Of a DNA stretch of 64,000 nt, positions 37,561-45,915 are shown piece after piece. Numbering within the stretch: position 1 is the stretch's first letter; the number at the start of each line of letters is the position of its first letter. Under the pieces are notes generated by a model. It was not told the origin of the DNA. It was given only the letters and a program-made list of their open reading frames with translations, and did not search any database. The position numbers and the translations under genes are program-made. Location of the stretch: contig CAVQUX010000033.1 in NCBI GenBank assembly GCA_963716925.1, positions 815,110 through 879,109 of the forward strand, given 5' to 3'. The stretch is from DAISKN01 sp963716925 (GTDB lineage: Bacteria; Acidobacteriota; Vicinamibacteria; Marinacidobacterales; SMYC01).

Positions 37561-37716
37561 ATGTTCCCGTTCTGCGGTCCAGCCTTGGGCGCCTCAATGA
37601 TCCTCTTCGATCCCATCTTCGAGGGGCTGGCCCTGTCACTCATGGCGGGCGAGGTGGCCTCGACGCTCCTGTCCCGCATGGCGGTGCCGGTGCTCTATTA
37701 CATGGCCGAGCGCTGA
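37561..37716 (+). pseudogene. RND-type efflux pump, C-terminal remnant
   Basis: The 51-codon frame ends ILFDPIFEGLALSLMAGEV-ASTLLSRMAVPVLYYM, the hallmark last membrane helix of RND (CusA/AcrB-type) transporters. Everything upstream is missing; a terminator lies 23 bases before it. It may be left from deletion of a metal-efflux pump gene beside the P1B ATPase. A stand-alone small protein is unlikely. Confidence 0.7.
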
Positions 37717-37729
37717 AGGGAGACGCACC

Positions 37730-38113
37730 ATGTTGCACGTCGTGGAATCGCGGAAACCGCTCGAGCGCCTGACGAAGGACCTGGAGGAGGCGGTGGCCCG
37801 CCACAAGTTTGGCGTGCTGGGCGTGTACGACCTCAAGGCCAAGATGGCTGAGAAGGGCGTGGCGTTCGCCCACGAATGCCGGATCTTCGAGGTGTGCAAC
37901 CCGCACCAGGCCAAGAAGGTCCTCGACGCGAATCTGGCGATCTCCACCGCCCTCCCGTGCCGGATCTCGGTCTACGAGGAGGGCGGGATCACGAAGCTGG
38001 CCACGATCAAGCCGACGGCTATGATCGCGCTCTACGCGACCCCCGACCTCAAGGAGGTCGCCGAGGACGTGGAGACGACGCTCGAGCGCATTATGGCGGA
38101 GGCGGCCCGATAA
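37730..38113 (+). CDS. DUF302-family protein
   Basis: A 127-residue protein matching DUF302 over its length: an N-terminal AVARHKFGVLGVYDLKAKM segment, CRIFEVCNPHQAKKVL, and ALPCRISVYEEGG. Function is unknown; such genes often sit with metal- or sulfur-related membrane proteins. GGGAG precedes the ATG. It follows the RND remnant by 13 bases and precedes the SHOCT gene. Confidence 0.85.
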   Translation: MLHVVESRKPLERLTKDLEEAVARHKFGVLGVYDLKAKMAEKGVAFAHECRIFEVCNPHQAKKVLDANLAISTALPCRISVYEEGGITKLATIKPTAMIALYATPDLKEVAEDVETTLERIMAEAAR

Positions 38114-38157
38114 GGGGGGTCAGAACCCGTACCCCGCATCCGACCGGGAGGTGCCTG

Positions 38158-38526
38158 ATGGCGAGAAAGACGATCCTCCGGATAGACGTCACGGGAAGAC
38201 GACCGCCCTGGAAGACACTGGCCCGCGGGCTATGTGGCGGGCTGAGCGGCATCGTCTTCCTCCCCATCGCCGCATGGGCGCAGGAGCGGCCGTGGGGGTG
38301 GCATCCCATGTGGGGGATGTGGGGGGCGTGGGGTTTCGGGATGATGCTGTTCATGATGGTGTTCTGGGTCTTGGTCATCGTGGCCTTGGTGCTGGGGGTT
38401 CGGTGGCTGGTGACCCAGGGACGCGAATCGCGATCCGACACTGCCTTGGAGATCCTGCGGCAGCGCTACGCCCGGGGTGAGATCAACGAGGAGGAGTTCG
38501 ACGCGAAGAAACGCGATCTGAGCTGA
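38158..38526 (+). CDS. SHOCT-domain membrane protein
   Basis: A 122-residue protein. A basic N-terminus and first hydrophobic segment (about 22-42), a Trp/Met/Gly-rich turn, a second helix (about 58-84), and a C-terminal SHOCT motif (ALEILRQRYARGEINEEEFD, 97-116). SHOCT segments are thought to help oligomerisation. GGGAGG lies ahead of ATG 38158. It closes the DUF302 pair. Confidence 0.82.
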   Translation: MARKTILRIDVTGRRPPWKTLARGLCGGLSGIVFLPIAAWAQERPWGWHPMWGMWGAWGFGMMLFMMVFWVLVIVALVLGVRWLVTQGRESRSDTALEILRQRYARGEINEEEFDAKKRDLS

Positions 38527-38805
38527 TCGGTCTGCGACCGACCCGCGACCCTGCTGGGCGGGGGAGTCGGGCCCCGTCGAGACCCGACGGGAAGCGGGGC
38601 CCCGCCAACGCCTCCTAAACGGCCCTTGCTGATGGCCTGCAACTGAGAGACACAGGGGGATTCGATCGTCTCCCGTCGGCGAATTGTCCGTGTTTTGTCC
38701 GTGAATGCCTGCCAACCAGCCCCAACCCGGACCAACCGGACGCGCGACAACCTCCAATTTCCTTTGGGGCCAGTTGGGGGAAGTTGGTATCCGTCGCACC
38801 CGCCC

Positions 38806-38855
38806 TTGCCCTCATAACCCAAAGGTCGCTGGTTCAAATCCAGCCCCCGCAACCA
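38806..38855 (+). pseudogene. tRNA 3' half (CAT anticodon loop to CCA end)
   Basis: CTCATAA fits an anticodon loop with CAU; the T arm GCTGG-TTCAAAT-CCAGC, acceptor strand CCCCGCA, discriminator A and encoded CCA follow. The 5' half (TGCGGGG expected) is absent upstream and the 5' anticodon stem does not pair fully, so it is a fragment, probably of a tRNA-Met-type gene. Confidence 0.75.
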
Positions 38856-38861
38856 AGCAAA

Positions 38862-38909
38862 GACAAGGGGTTACGGACCACCACCGTAGCCCCTTGGTTT
38901 TTCAACCCA
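38862..38909 (+). terminator. tRNA terminator within repeat A
   Basis: CAAGGGGTTACGG pairs with CCGTAGCCCCTTG and is followed by GTTTTT. The same hairpin in copy B has a compensating change, showing the stem is conserved. Confidence 0.75.
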
Positions 38910-38982
38910 ACGTTCGGCTCGAAATCACCGCAGAAAACCTGGGCGTTCGTACACAGGCGATCCGGCAATTCACGGACAATTC

Positions 38983-39394
38983 CGGGGTCGCTTGAGTCGG
39001 AATGTCCGCTCGCCGGCTGAGCGGCATCGCGTTACAGGCTCGGGCTGCATGTTTGGCGCGCATTGCTGGCGTTTCGCGCATGTCCGGGCATTATTGCCAT
39101 CGCCATCGTCACCTGGCTGATGGCCACGTCCCGGTCGCGTGCGAATTCATCGGCCGGCCGGTGCGGCGCGCTGGTCGCGCTGGGAAGCCGCAAGGCAACT
39201 CTCCCCCTCGCGGCTCATGCTAGGCTCGCGGCACCGTCCGGCCTTCTCCGACCCGGGTTGTTGGAGGGGTGCAGTGAAGTGCTCCCGCTGCCAGCACGGG
39301 AGACCCTCGTGGTTCGATCTGAGGGGAGGCGCCGGTCGATGAGCGAGGCGAGGCGCGGGATCCTGCGGGAGCCCTTGGGTGAGGCGAGGCCGTG
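38983..39394. other. Gap without a supported gene
   Basis: No convincing gene. One frame from 39063 has a hydrophobic start but no ribosome site or recognisable family. A short inverted repeat (CTCCCG/CGGGAG near 39,282-39,303) lies upstream of the BASS gene. Confidence 0.4.
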
Positions 39395-40279
39395 ATGGGT
39401 GGCGACGTCCTGGTCCGCGTCGTGATCCCCGGGGTCGTCGTCTTCTGCATGGCCGTGGTCGGCCTCGACCTCACGCTCGAGGACTTCCGACGGGTCACGC
39501 GGCACCCCCGCCTCGTTGGGGTCGGCGTCCTGGGACCGGTCCTCCTCCTGCCGCCGCTCGCGATGGCGCTCGGGCACGCGCTCGCGCTGCCGCCGGTCGT
39601 CGCGGAGGGGATGGTGCTCGTGGCCGCGTGCCCGACCGCGATCCTCGCGAACCTCTACACGGCGCTGGCGCGCGGCACTGTGGCGCTCTCGGTCTCGGTG
39701 ACGGCCGTCTCGAGCATCGGCAGCGTCGTGACGCTCCCCCTGATCCTCCTCTTTGGGCTCGGGCGCGCCGGCGGCGGCGAGGCCCGCGTGTCCGTGCCCA
39801 TCGGGCCCATGATGGGCCAGCTCGTCGGCCTTCTCCTCGTCCCGATCATCCTGGGGATGCTCGGGCGAGCGGCGTGGCCCGAGCGAGCCCGGCGCTGGGC
39901 CGCGCCCCTCCGCGCGACGAGTCTCGCCGCCGTGCTCGCGGTGGTGGCGGCCATCGTCGCGGGACAGGTGGACCGGTTCGTGGCGGTCGTGGGCTCCGTC
40001 GTGGTCGGCGCGGTGGCCTTCGCCGGGGTCGCCATGACCGCGGGCTGGCTGACGGCGGCCGTCGTGGGCGGCGATGCAGGGGACCGGTTCGCCCTCGCGA
40101 TGGCCTGGTCGGCGCGGAATCTCGGCATCGCGACGCTCGTGGGCGCGACGATCCTCGGCCGGGCGGAGGTGCTCGTCTTCACGGCCGGGTTCCTCGCGGC
40201 CCATGCGCTCGTCGCGACGGCCGCCGTGGCGTGCGCCCGCGCTATCGGCCCGGCTCGGCGGGGCGCGCCGGTCGCGTGA
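39395..40279 (+). CDS. BASS-type (bile acid:sodium symporter-like) transporter
   Basis: A 294-residue membrane protein with about nine hydrophobic segments. The late segment AMAWSARNLGIATLVGATIL resembles the conserved core of the BASS family (helix 9 region, E/RN.G.A). Substrate unknown: an organic anion or, less likely, arsenite. ATG 39395 is chosen over the GTG just before it because AGG lies five bases upstream. Its 3' end overlaps the convergent activator gene by 38 bases. Confidence 0.75.
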   Translation: MGGDVLVRVVIPGVVVFCMAVVGLDLTLEDFRRVTRHPRLVGVGVLGPVLLLPPLAMALGHALALPPVVAEGMVLVAACPTAILANLYTALARGTVALSVSVTAVSSIGSVVTLPLILLFGLGRAGGGEARVSVPIGPMMGQLVGLLLVPIILGMLGRAAWPERARRWAAPLRATSLAAVLAVVAAIVAGQVDRFVAVVGSVVVGAVAFAGVAMTAGWLTAAVVGGDAGDRFALAMAWSARNLGIATLVGATILGRAEVLVFTAGFLAAHALVATAAVACARAIGPARRGAPVA

Positions 40280-41864
40280 TCCCGAGCTTGGCCATGCGCG
40301 AGCGCAGGGTGCCGGGATTGAGCCCGAGCCTCGCGGCGGCGTGGCCCGGCCCTTCGATCTTCCAGGCGCACGCCTCGAGCACGCGCCGGATGTGCGCGCG
40401 CTCGACCTCGTCCAGGCGCTCGAGGGACGGTGAGCCGCCCGCGCGGCGGGCCTTGGCGCCCCACGGCTCCTCGAGATGCAGCGTCGAGCCGGGCGAGAGG
40501 ATGAGCGCGCGCTCGATCACGTTCTCGAGCTCGCGGACGTTGCCGGGCCACGCGTAGGCCGTCAACGCCGCCATCGCGCGCGTCGGCACGCGCTCGATGG
40601 TGCGCCCCAGCTGGGCCTGCCGGCGGGTGATGTAGTGCCAGACGAGGAGCGGGATGTCCTCGCGCCGCGCCCGCAGCGGCGGCAGCGGGATGGGGAAGAC
40701 GCTCAGGCGGAAGTAGAGGTCCTCGCGGAAGCGGCCGTCGGCCATGGCCCGCTCGAGGTCGCGGTGGGTGGCGGCCACGATCCGCACGTCCACCCGGCGG
40801 GGCCGGCCGGAGCCCACTCGCTCGAACTCGCCGTGCTGGAGGACCCGGAGGAGCTTCACCTGGATGTCGGGGGTGAGCTCGCCGATCTCGTCCAGGAACA
40901 GCGTGCCCCCATCGGCCAGCTCGAAGCGGCCCACCTTCGCCCCGGTCGCCCCGGTGAAGGCGCCCTTCTCGTGGCCGAACAGCTCGCTCTCGATGAGGGT
41001 CGGCGGCAGGGCCGCGCAGCTGACCTTGACGAGGGGCCCGTCCCGGCGAGGGCTCCGGTCGTGGATGGCATGGGCCAGGAGCTCCTTGCCGGTGCCCGTC
41101 TCGCCGAGGAGCAGCACCGCGCTGGTCGTGGGCGCCACCTGGGCGACCTTCGCGAGGACCTCGAGGATGGCCGGGCTCTGGCCGACGATCGCGTCGAAGC
41201 CCTTCTCACGCCGGATCTCGGTGCGGAGGTAGGCCGTTTCCGCTTCCAGCTGGGTCTTGAGGTGGTGGATCTCGTCCACGCGGGCCTCGAGCTCGCCCTT
41301 CTGCCGATCGAGCGCCGTGACGGCGGCCCGCAGCTCCGTCTCGACGCGCTCGCGGTAGAGGGCGTTGGCGAGGATGTGCCCGACCAGCCGCAGGCGCTCG
41401 ACGATGCGGTCCGGCCAGTCGCGCGGCGTGCGGAACGCGCCCGTCGCGAGCGCGCAGACGGGATGCTCCCCGACCCGGATCGGGATCGTCAGGTTCGACT
41501 GCATGCCGAGGCGGCGCATGTACGCCTTCTCCGCCCCCGCGTCCTCGGGGAGCTCGTCGGGAAGGCGGACCCGGATGGTCTCACCCCGGACGAGCTGCGC
41601 GTGGTACCAGGGCAGCTCGGCTGGCACGATTGGGGTGGTGTAGGGCTCCACCCCGGGGCGCGCCCACGAGGCGGCGGCCGTCAGGTGCCTCCCATCCGGC
41701 GAGAACTCGAACAACGTGCTCCGATCGGTGTCGAGGAACTCGACGAGCCGACGCAGGCCGTGCTCGATCTCCTCGTGGATGCGCTCCAGGGGCAGCCTCG
41801 TGAAGCGGGTCGAGAGCTCGCTGAGGAGGCGCTCGGCTCCGCCGCTCTCGTCGCCCGGCTCCAT
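40242..41864 (-). CDS. Sigma-54-dependent activator with GAF domain
   Basis: A 540-residue regulator. GAF sensor (about 15-170), a coiled-coil linker (about 175-215), AAA+ core with Walker A GETGTGKE, sigma-54 loop GAFTGA and Walker B LFLDEIGE, and a C-terminal Fis-like HTH (AARLGLNPGTLRSRMAKLG). The ATG at 41864 begins MEPGDESGG; the frame remains open upstream without support. It could drive the sigma-54-like promoter at 36,720 or nearby genes, but no link is shown. It differs from the activator at 2337-4139 in sequence and linker. Confidence 0.9.
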   Translation of the reverse strand: MEPGDESGGAERLLSELSTRFTRLPLERIHEEIEHGLRRLVEFLDTDRSTLFEFSPDGRHLTAAASWARPGVEPYTTPIVPAELPWYHAQLVRGETIRVRLPDELPEDAGAEKAYMRRLGMQSNLTIPIRVGEHPVCALATGAFRTPRDWPDRIVERLRLVGHILANALYRERVETELRAAVTALDRQKGELEARVDEIHHLKTQLEAETAYLRTEIRREKGFDAIVGQSPAILEVLAKVAQVAPTTSAVLLLGETGTGKELLAHAIHDRSPRRDGPLVKVSCAALPPTLIESELFGHEKGAFTGATGAKVGRFELADGGTLFLDEIGELTPDIQVKLLRVLQHGEFERVGSGRPRRVDVRIVAATHRDLERAMADGRFREDLYFRLSVFPIPLPPLRARREDIPLLVWHYITRRQAQLGRTIERVPTRAMAALTAYAWPGNVRELENVIERALILSPGSTLHLEEPWGAKARRAGGSPSLERLDEVERAHIRRVLEACAWKIEGPGHAAARLGLNPGTLRSRMAKLGITRPARPAEPGR

Positions 41865-42047
41865 GACGACCCAGTGTACCAAGAGGAATCCGTGACATTT
41901 CACGGCCTCCCACGAGATGTCTCGGCTTTTCGAGCGCGGCGATCGACGCCAGCCGTTGCGGGTTCGCGTTCCAAGGCCGCGCCACGATAGGCCAGACTCG
42001 CGCAAACTCCATCCGCCGGCCCCCTCGGCAGCGATCTTGCTCTCTCT

Positions 42048-42140
42048 GATTGCGATGCTGCCGATGGTCGGCCCGGTCGCCCGCGCGGTTCTTGAATCGC
42101 CGGGGCCGGACGTCCGCGACGCCGCGGATCGCGTGCGAGC
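42048..42140. repeat. Imperfect direct duplication, copy 1
   Basis: About 93 bp resembling 42694-42784 (roughly four in five positions by eye), including CCGATGGTCGGCCCGGTCGC and GGATCGCGTGCGA. It lies ahead of the secreted-protein gene at 42204. Confidence 0.7.
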
Positions 42141-42203
42141 CGGAATGTGGCATCCAGCTCCAGCTCATGTGCATCGAGGGTTGGCTCCAAGGAGGGCCGA
42201 GTG

Positions 42204-42647
42204 ATGAGTCGTCGACTGACTGTCTGGGTGGCTGTTGGAGGGATGCTGGCGGTGCTCGCGGGGTCGGCTCTGGCGCAGGGCGCGAAGAAACCCGATGGGA
42301 CGGTGAAGCTCACGGAGGGGTCGGTCGCGGTGGGGATCGGGTGGAGCTGGGGCAAGGGCGTCCTGACCTACAAGGGGAAGACCTATCCGTTCAAGGTCGA
42401 GGGGCTCTCGGTGGGCGAGGTGGGCGTCACGAAGGCGGAGGCGCGAGGCAATGTGTTCAGCCTGAAGAACGTCGAGGACTTCAGCGGCCTCTATCGGGCG
42501 GCGGGCGCGGGGGGCACGGCGGTCAAGGGCGGCGAGGCCACGGCGCTCCAGAACGACAAGGGCGTGGTGATCGAGCTCAAGAGCGCGACCAAGGGCGCGA
42601 GCCTGAAACTCGCCCTCGAAGGCCTCAAGCTCGCGCTCGAGAAGTAG
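42204..42647 (+). CDS. Secreted protein, DUF1134/EipA-like
   Basis: A 147-residue protein with a clear signal peptide (1-24, cut after ALA). The mature part GIGWSWGKGVLTYKGKTYPFKVEGLSVGEVGV... and the Gly-rich turn followed by ALQNDKGVVIELKS resembles the DUF1134/EipA and lipid-binding YSC84-like proteins; assignment is tentative. GGAGGG is ten bases upstream of ATG 42204. Confidence 0.6.
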   Translation: MSRRLTVWVAVGGMLAVLAGSALAQGAKKPDGTVKLTEGSVAVGIGWSWGKGVLTYKGKTYPFKVEGLSVGEVGVTKAEARGNVFSLKNVEDFSGLYRAAGAGGTAVKGGEATALQNDKGVVIELKSATKGASLKLALEGLKLALEK

Positions 42648-42693
42648 TTGCGTCCATCATCCGCCGGCCGCGCGGCCGCCATCGTGCCGTCGT

Positions 42694-42784
42694 CGATGGC
42701 GATGCGGCCGATGGTCGGCCCGGTCGCGAGCGCGGTTTTTGAACCCCGAGCCACACGTCCGTGACGCTGTGGATCGCGTGCGAC
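42694..42784. repeat. Imperfect direct duplication, copy 2
   Basis: Partner of 42048-42140. It spans the upstream region and first codons of the STAS gene (GTG 42761), so copy 1 carries a decayed version of that gene start. Confidence 0.7.
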
Positions 42785-43009
42785 CAGACATCGGGCGTCT
42801 CGGTCATTCGCCTCGAGGGGTGGCTGGAGGGTGACGTGGTCACCGAGCTCGAACGGGTGGTCGCCGAGTGCGCCAGGCCGCTCCGTCTCGACCTCACCCA
42901 GCTCCGGTCGGCGGACCCGGCGGGGCTGACGGTGCTGAAGGCCCTCCGGGGGCAAGGCGCCGTGCTCGTCGGCACCTCGCCGTACCTCCGCCTGCTCCTG
43001 GGGATCTAA
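42761..43009 (+). CDS. Small STAS-domain protein
   Basis: An 82-residue single STAS domain: SVIRLEGWLEGDVVTELERVV, RPLRLDLTQLRSADPAGLTVL (the Ser phosphorylated in SpoIIAA-like proteins would be S91-equivalent in the LRSADPAG loop). It may be an anti-sigma-factor antagonist, but no kinase or sigma gene is nearby. GTG start at 42761, without a strong ribosome site. Confidence 0.75.
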   Translation: MTLWIACDQTSGVSVIRLEGWLEGDVVTELERVVAECARPLRLDLTQLRSADPAGLTVLKALRGQGAVLVGTSPYLRLLLGI

Positions 43010-43032
43010 CGACATGCACGGCGGCGGCACAC

Positions 43033-43054
43033 GATCTCGGCGATGTCCGAGATC
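43033..43054. promoter_or_regulatory. Perfect palindrome upstream of arylsulfatase gene
   Basis: GATCTCGG and its complement CCGAGATC flank CGATGT, 59 bases before the sulfatase start. It could be an operator or a short terminator for the STAS gene. Confidence 0.4.
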
Positions 43055-43112
43055 CACACCCCCCACGACTCGGGCGGCATCGCCCGGGCCACACCGGGAA
43101 AGGGAGGACATG

Positions 43113-44777
43113 ATGTATCTCAAGACGCTTTCATTGGTGAGCATCGCGCTCCTGGCTGTGCTGGCCCTCGCAGCCAGTCCGGCGCTGGCGCAGAAACGGC
43201 CCAACGTCGTCATGCTCATGAGCGACGATGTGGGCTGGGGCGACTACGGGGTGTACTACGGCGGTGCGGCGCTCGGGCATCCCACGCCGAACATCGATCG
43301 TCTGGCGAAGGAAGGCGCGATGTTCACGAGCTGGTACGGCCAGGCCAGCTGCACGGCGGGCCGCGCCTCGTTCATGACCGGGCGCATCCCGGTCCGCACG
43401 GCGCTGTCGGTCGTGGTCGTTCCCGGCGATCCGAACGGCCTGGACGCGGACACGCCGACCATCGCCGAGTTCTTCAAGAAGAACGGCTATTCGACCTACT
43501 TCTCCGGCAAGTGGCATCTCGGCGACGTGGAGAAGTTCTACCCGATCAATCACGGCTTCGACGAGATGAAGCAGTTCGCCGCCTACTACCCGGGTGTCTA
43601 TGGCTATGAAGACACCGCGCCGAATGCGCACCCATTCTTCCCGAAGTACAACAAGGAATACTGGGACATGTACCAGAAGGTCGTGAACCGGTATGAATGG
43701 GAAGGCACGGCGGGCACGCCGGCGGTCAAGGGCAACAACGGCGCCGTGATCACGCTGGAGAACCTGGCCGATTTCGACGTCCGGCAGACGGATTCGGCGG
43801 TCGCCTACATCAAGCAGCACGCGAAGGACGGCAAGCCGTTCTTCATGAGCGTGAACTTCATGGGCATGCACCAGCCGACCAGCCCGAACAAGGCGTTCGT
43901 GGGCAAGTCGCGCCTCGGCAACTACTCCGACAAGATGCTGGAAATGGACGCCAACATCGGCCGCATCATGGACGCCATCCGGGCGGAGGCACCGGACACC
44001 ATCGTCATCCACACGGCGGACAACGGCGCCTGGCAGGACGCCTGGCCCGACGCCGGCACCAACCCATACCGCGGTGAGAAAGGCACAGGCTTCGAAGGCG
44101 CCTTCCGGGTGCCGGGCATCATGTGGGCGCCGGGCCGGATTCCGGCAGGGCTGGTCCTCCACGAAATGATGTCGCACATGGACGTGTGGCCGACGACCGC
44201 CACGATGGCCGGCCTGACGCCGCCGCCCCACGGCGAATGGAAGGACAACAACGGCAAGCCGATCTACTTCGACGGCATCGACAACACCGCCTACGTCACG
44301 GGCAAGGCGGGGCATTCGGCGCGCGACGGGTGGATTTATACCGACGGCGAGAAGTTCCTGGGCATGCGGTGCGACGTCGGCGGCGACCCCGAGAATCCCG
44401 ACCTCAAGATCGCGTGGAAGTTGCTTTACACGTCGAAGGACACCTGGCTGGGGCCGGAGCTCAACCTCGGCGCGATCGGCTCGACCTACAACCTCACCAT
44501 GGACCCGTACGAGAAGTACGACATGACGTTCAACGGCGCGGTGGCGGTGCGCAACCCGACCACGTCGCCGGGCCGCTACTCGGGCATGGACAATGGCTGG
44601 GCCATCTCGCTCTGTGACATTCCGCTCTCGGAGTTCAATCAGTCCATCGTCCAGTATCCGAGCAAGACGCGGTTCCCGGGCGGGGCGTCGAACGACATGA
44701 TCCCGAATCTGCAGAACCCGGCGAACCCGCTGCCGTACGATCCGATGAAGATTCCGAAGACCATCGGAGCGCACTAG
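43113..44777 (+). CDS. Secreted arylsulfatase
   Basis: A 554-residue sulfatase. Signal peptide (cut after ALA near 26), metal-binding NVVMLMSDDVGWGDYG, and the active-site motif SCTAGRASFMTGR, then GKWHLGD and HTADNGAWQD. The site reads C-T-A-G-R rather than the canonical C-x-P-x-R, which matters for conversion of Cys to formylglycine. It would release sulfate from periplasmic aryl or alkyl sulfate esters. Of two adjacent ATGs the second (43113) has better spacing from GGGAGG. A strong terminator follows. No sulfatase-maturing enzyme is in the window. Confidence 0.9.
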   Translation: MYLKTLSLVSIALLAVLALAASPALAQKRPNVVMLMSDDVGWGDYGVYYGGAALGHPTPNIDRLAKEGAMFTSWYGQASCTAGRASFMTGRIPVRTALSVVVVPGDPNGLDADTPTIAEFFKKNGYSTYFSGKWHLGDVEKFYPINHGFDEMKQFAAYYPGVYGYEDTAPNAHPFFPKYNKEYWDMYQKVVNRYEWEGTAGTPAVKGNNGAVITLENLADFDVRQTDSAVAYIKQHAKDGKPFFMSVNFMGMHQPTSPNKAFVGKSRLGNYSDKMLEMDANIGRIMDAIRAEAPDTIVIHTADNGAWQDAWPDAGTNPYRGEKGTGFEGAFRVPGIMWAPGRIPAGLVLHEMMSHMDVWPTTATMAGLTPPPHGEWKDNNGKPIYFDGIDNTAYVTGKAGHSARDGWIYTDGEKFLGMRCDVGGDPENPDLKIAWKLLYTSKDTWLGPELNLGAIGSTYNLTMDPYEKYDMTFNGAVAVRNPTTSPGRYSGMDNGWAISLCDIPLSEFNQSIVQYPSKTRFPGGASNDMIPNLQNPANPLPYDPMKIPKTIGAH

Positions 44778-44808
44778 GCGCGGCAGCGACACTCAGGAGA
44801 TCTGACTG

Positions 44809-44838
44809 GGCGGGCGCCCGCGACCGGGCGCCCGCCCC
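44809..44838 (+). terminator. Terminator after arylsulfatase gene
   Basis: Perfect 13-bp GC stem (GGGCGGGCGCCCG and complement) with loop CGAC; a related hairpin recurs at 46939-46960. Confidence 0.7.
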
Positions 44839-44926
44839 GGCGGCTCTGGTGATCGAGTCCGATGACCGGAGCGATCACACAGTGAAACGGCCTGGCCGAC
44901 GCCTGGACTCGTTAAGGAGGATGGCC

Positions 44927-45724
44927 GTGCAGGGAACGCTGGCGCTGGTGATTGTGGCCGCTGGTCTGTTGGGGGTCTCCGGGGCGGCATTCGCCCAGGA
45001 CACGGAGGCGTTGGCCAAGGCCGCGCAGAACCCGATCGCCAACATGATCAGTGTGCCGTTCCAAAACAACTTCAACTTCGGCATCGGCCCCAACAAGGTC
45101 ACGCAATGGGATCTCAACGTCCAGCCCGTCATCCCGTTTTCGCTCAACGAGGACTGGAATATCGTCACGCGCACGGTCCTCCCGATCTTGAACCAGCCCT
45201 CACCCGCGCCCGGTGTGGAGAGCGCGTTTGGTCTGGGCGACATCAATCCCACCGCGTGGCTCTCCCCGGCCAAGCCCGGGCAACTCATCTGGGGCGTGGG
45301 CCCGACGATGACGCTTCCGACCGCCACCGATTCCCAGTTGGGTAGCGGCCAATGGAGTGCCGGCCCGTCGGTCGTCGCGCTGACCATTCAAGGCCACTGG
45401 GTCGTCGGGGCCTTGGCCAACCAGCAATGGTCCTTTGCCGGCTGGGGTGACGAGCGTGTGAGCGCATTCCTGGTCCAGCCGTTTGTGAATTACAATCTGC
45501 CCCATGGCTGGTACCTGGTTTCCTCGCCGATCATCACGGCGAACTGGGAGGCCGATAGCGGCGAGCAGTGGACCGTTCCGGTCGGCGGTGGCATTGGGAA
45601 AATCTTCAAGATCGGCACACAGTCCTTCAACGCGCAGCTTCAGGCTTTCGACAACGTGAAGACACCCAAGAACGGTCCTGACTGGCAACTCCGCTTTCAA
45701 ATACAACTCCTGTTCCCCGAATGA
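44927..45724 (+). CDS. Outer-membrane beta-barrel protein (transporter/neuromedin-U-like type)
   Basis: A 265-residue secreted protein. The signal peptide ends GAAFAQ and is followed by NPIANMISVPFQNNFNFGIG, a segment typical of the MetA-pathway/neuromedin-U-like barrel family, then alternating strands ending in a terminal QIQLLFPE strand. The GTG at 44927 is chosen because a perfect TAAGGAGG lies six bases upstream; ATG 44921 touches it and GTG 44882 is an alternative. It follows the sulfatase terminator, so it has its own promoter. Confidence 0.75.
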   Translation: MQGTLALVIVAAGLLGVSGAAFAQDTEALAKAAQNPIANMISVPFQNNFNFGIGPNKVTQWDLNVQPVIPFSLNEDWNIVTRTVLPILNQPSPAPGVESAFGLGDINPTAWLSPAKPGQLIWGVGPTMTLPTATDSQLGSGQWSAGPSVVALTIQGHWVVGALANQQWSFAGWGDERVSAFLVQPFVNYNLPHGWYLVSSPIITANWEADSGEQWTVPVGGGIGKIFKIGTQSFNAQLQAFDNVKTPKNGPDWQLRFQIQLLFPE

Positions 45725-45777
45725 GCACAACACGGGCGTGTCTGTAGCTGGCGGCACCGACCAGACCGGAAGGAAAA

Positions 45778-45915
45778 TGACCTCCACGAAATGGTTTGAT
45801 GGGGCTGCGGCGTTGGCCGCTTCCGCAAGGATGTTTACCGGCTGCGCGGCGAGCAAGCACACCGTGGCGGAAGCGGAGCCACCAGCGAAGCAGTCTCAAG
45901 TCGACGAGTGCCATA
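45778..45915 (+). pseudogene. Lipoprotein gene, 5' fragment
   Basis: The frame from ATG 45778 reads MTSTKWFDGAAALAASARMF-TGCAASKH, an almost intact lipoprotein signal with lipobox-like FTGC (one Arg interrupts the hydrophobic core). About 45 codons on, it runs into sequence of a different gene. It appears to be the start of a lost lipoprotein gene joined to the transporter remnant. Confidence 0.5.

Larger units (their letters stand above)
38681..38982. repeat. 300-bp att-like direct repeat, copy A
   Basis: Begins with two TTGTCCGTG motifs (GAATTGTCCGTGTTTTGTCC...), contains a tRNA 3' half and its terminator, and ends with an inverted TTGTCCGTG copy (AATTCACGGACAATT). Copy B at 56869-57168 has the same layout and is nearly identical. 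The arrangement resembles P arm, core, P' arm of a tyrosine-recombinase attachment site. Confidence 0.75.

Noticed and set aside
38466..38852. Open frame reading LDLNQRPLGYE across the tRNA fragment
   Set aside because: A well-known spurious product of tRNA 3' ends, not a gene. The matching frame at 57000-57203 (GAGFEPATFGL) was rejected for the same reason.
42005..42150. Sigma-54 promoter near TGTGGCATCCAGC
   Set aside because: The GG-N10-GC spacing is not met and TTGC is absent.
43131..44792. 553-codon open frame antisense to the arylsulfatase
   Set aside because: Val/Arg/His-rich mirror translation with no recognisable domain.
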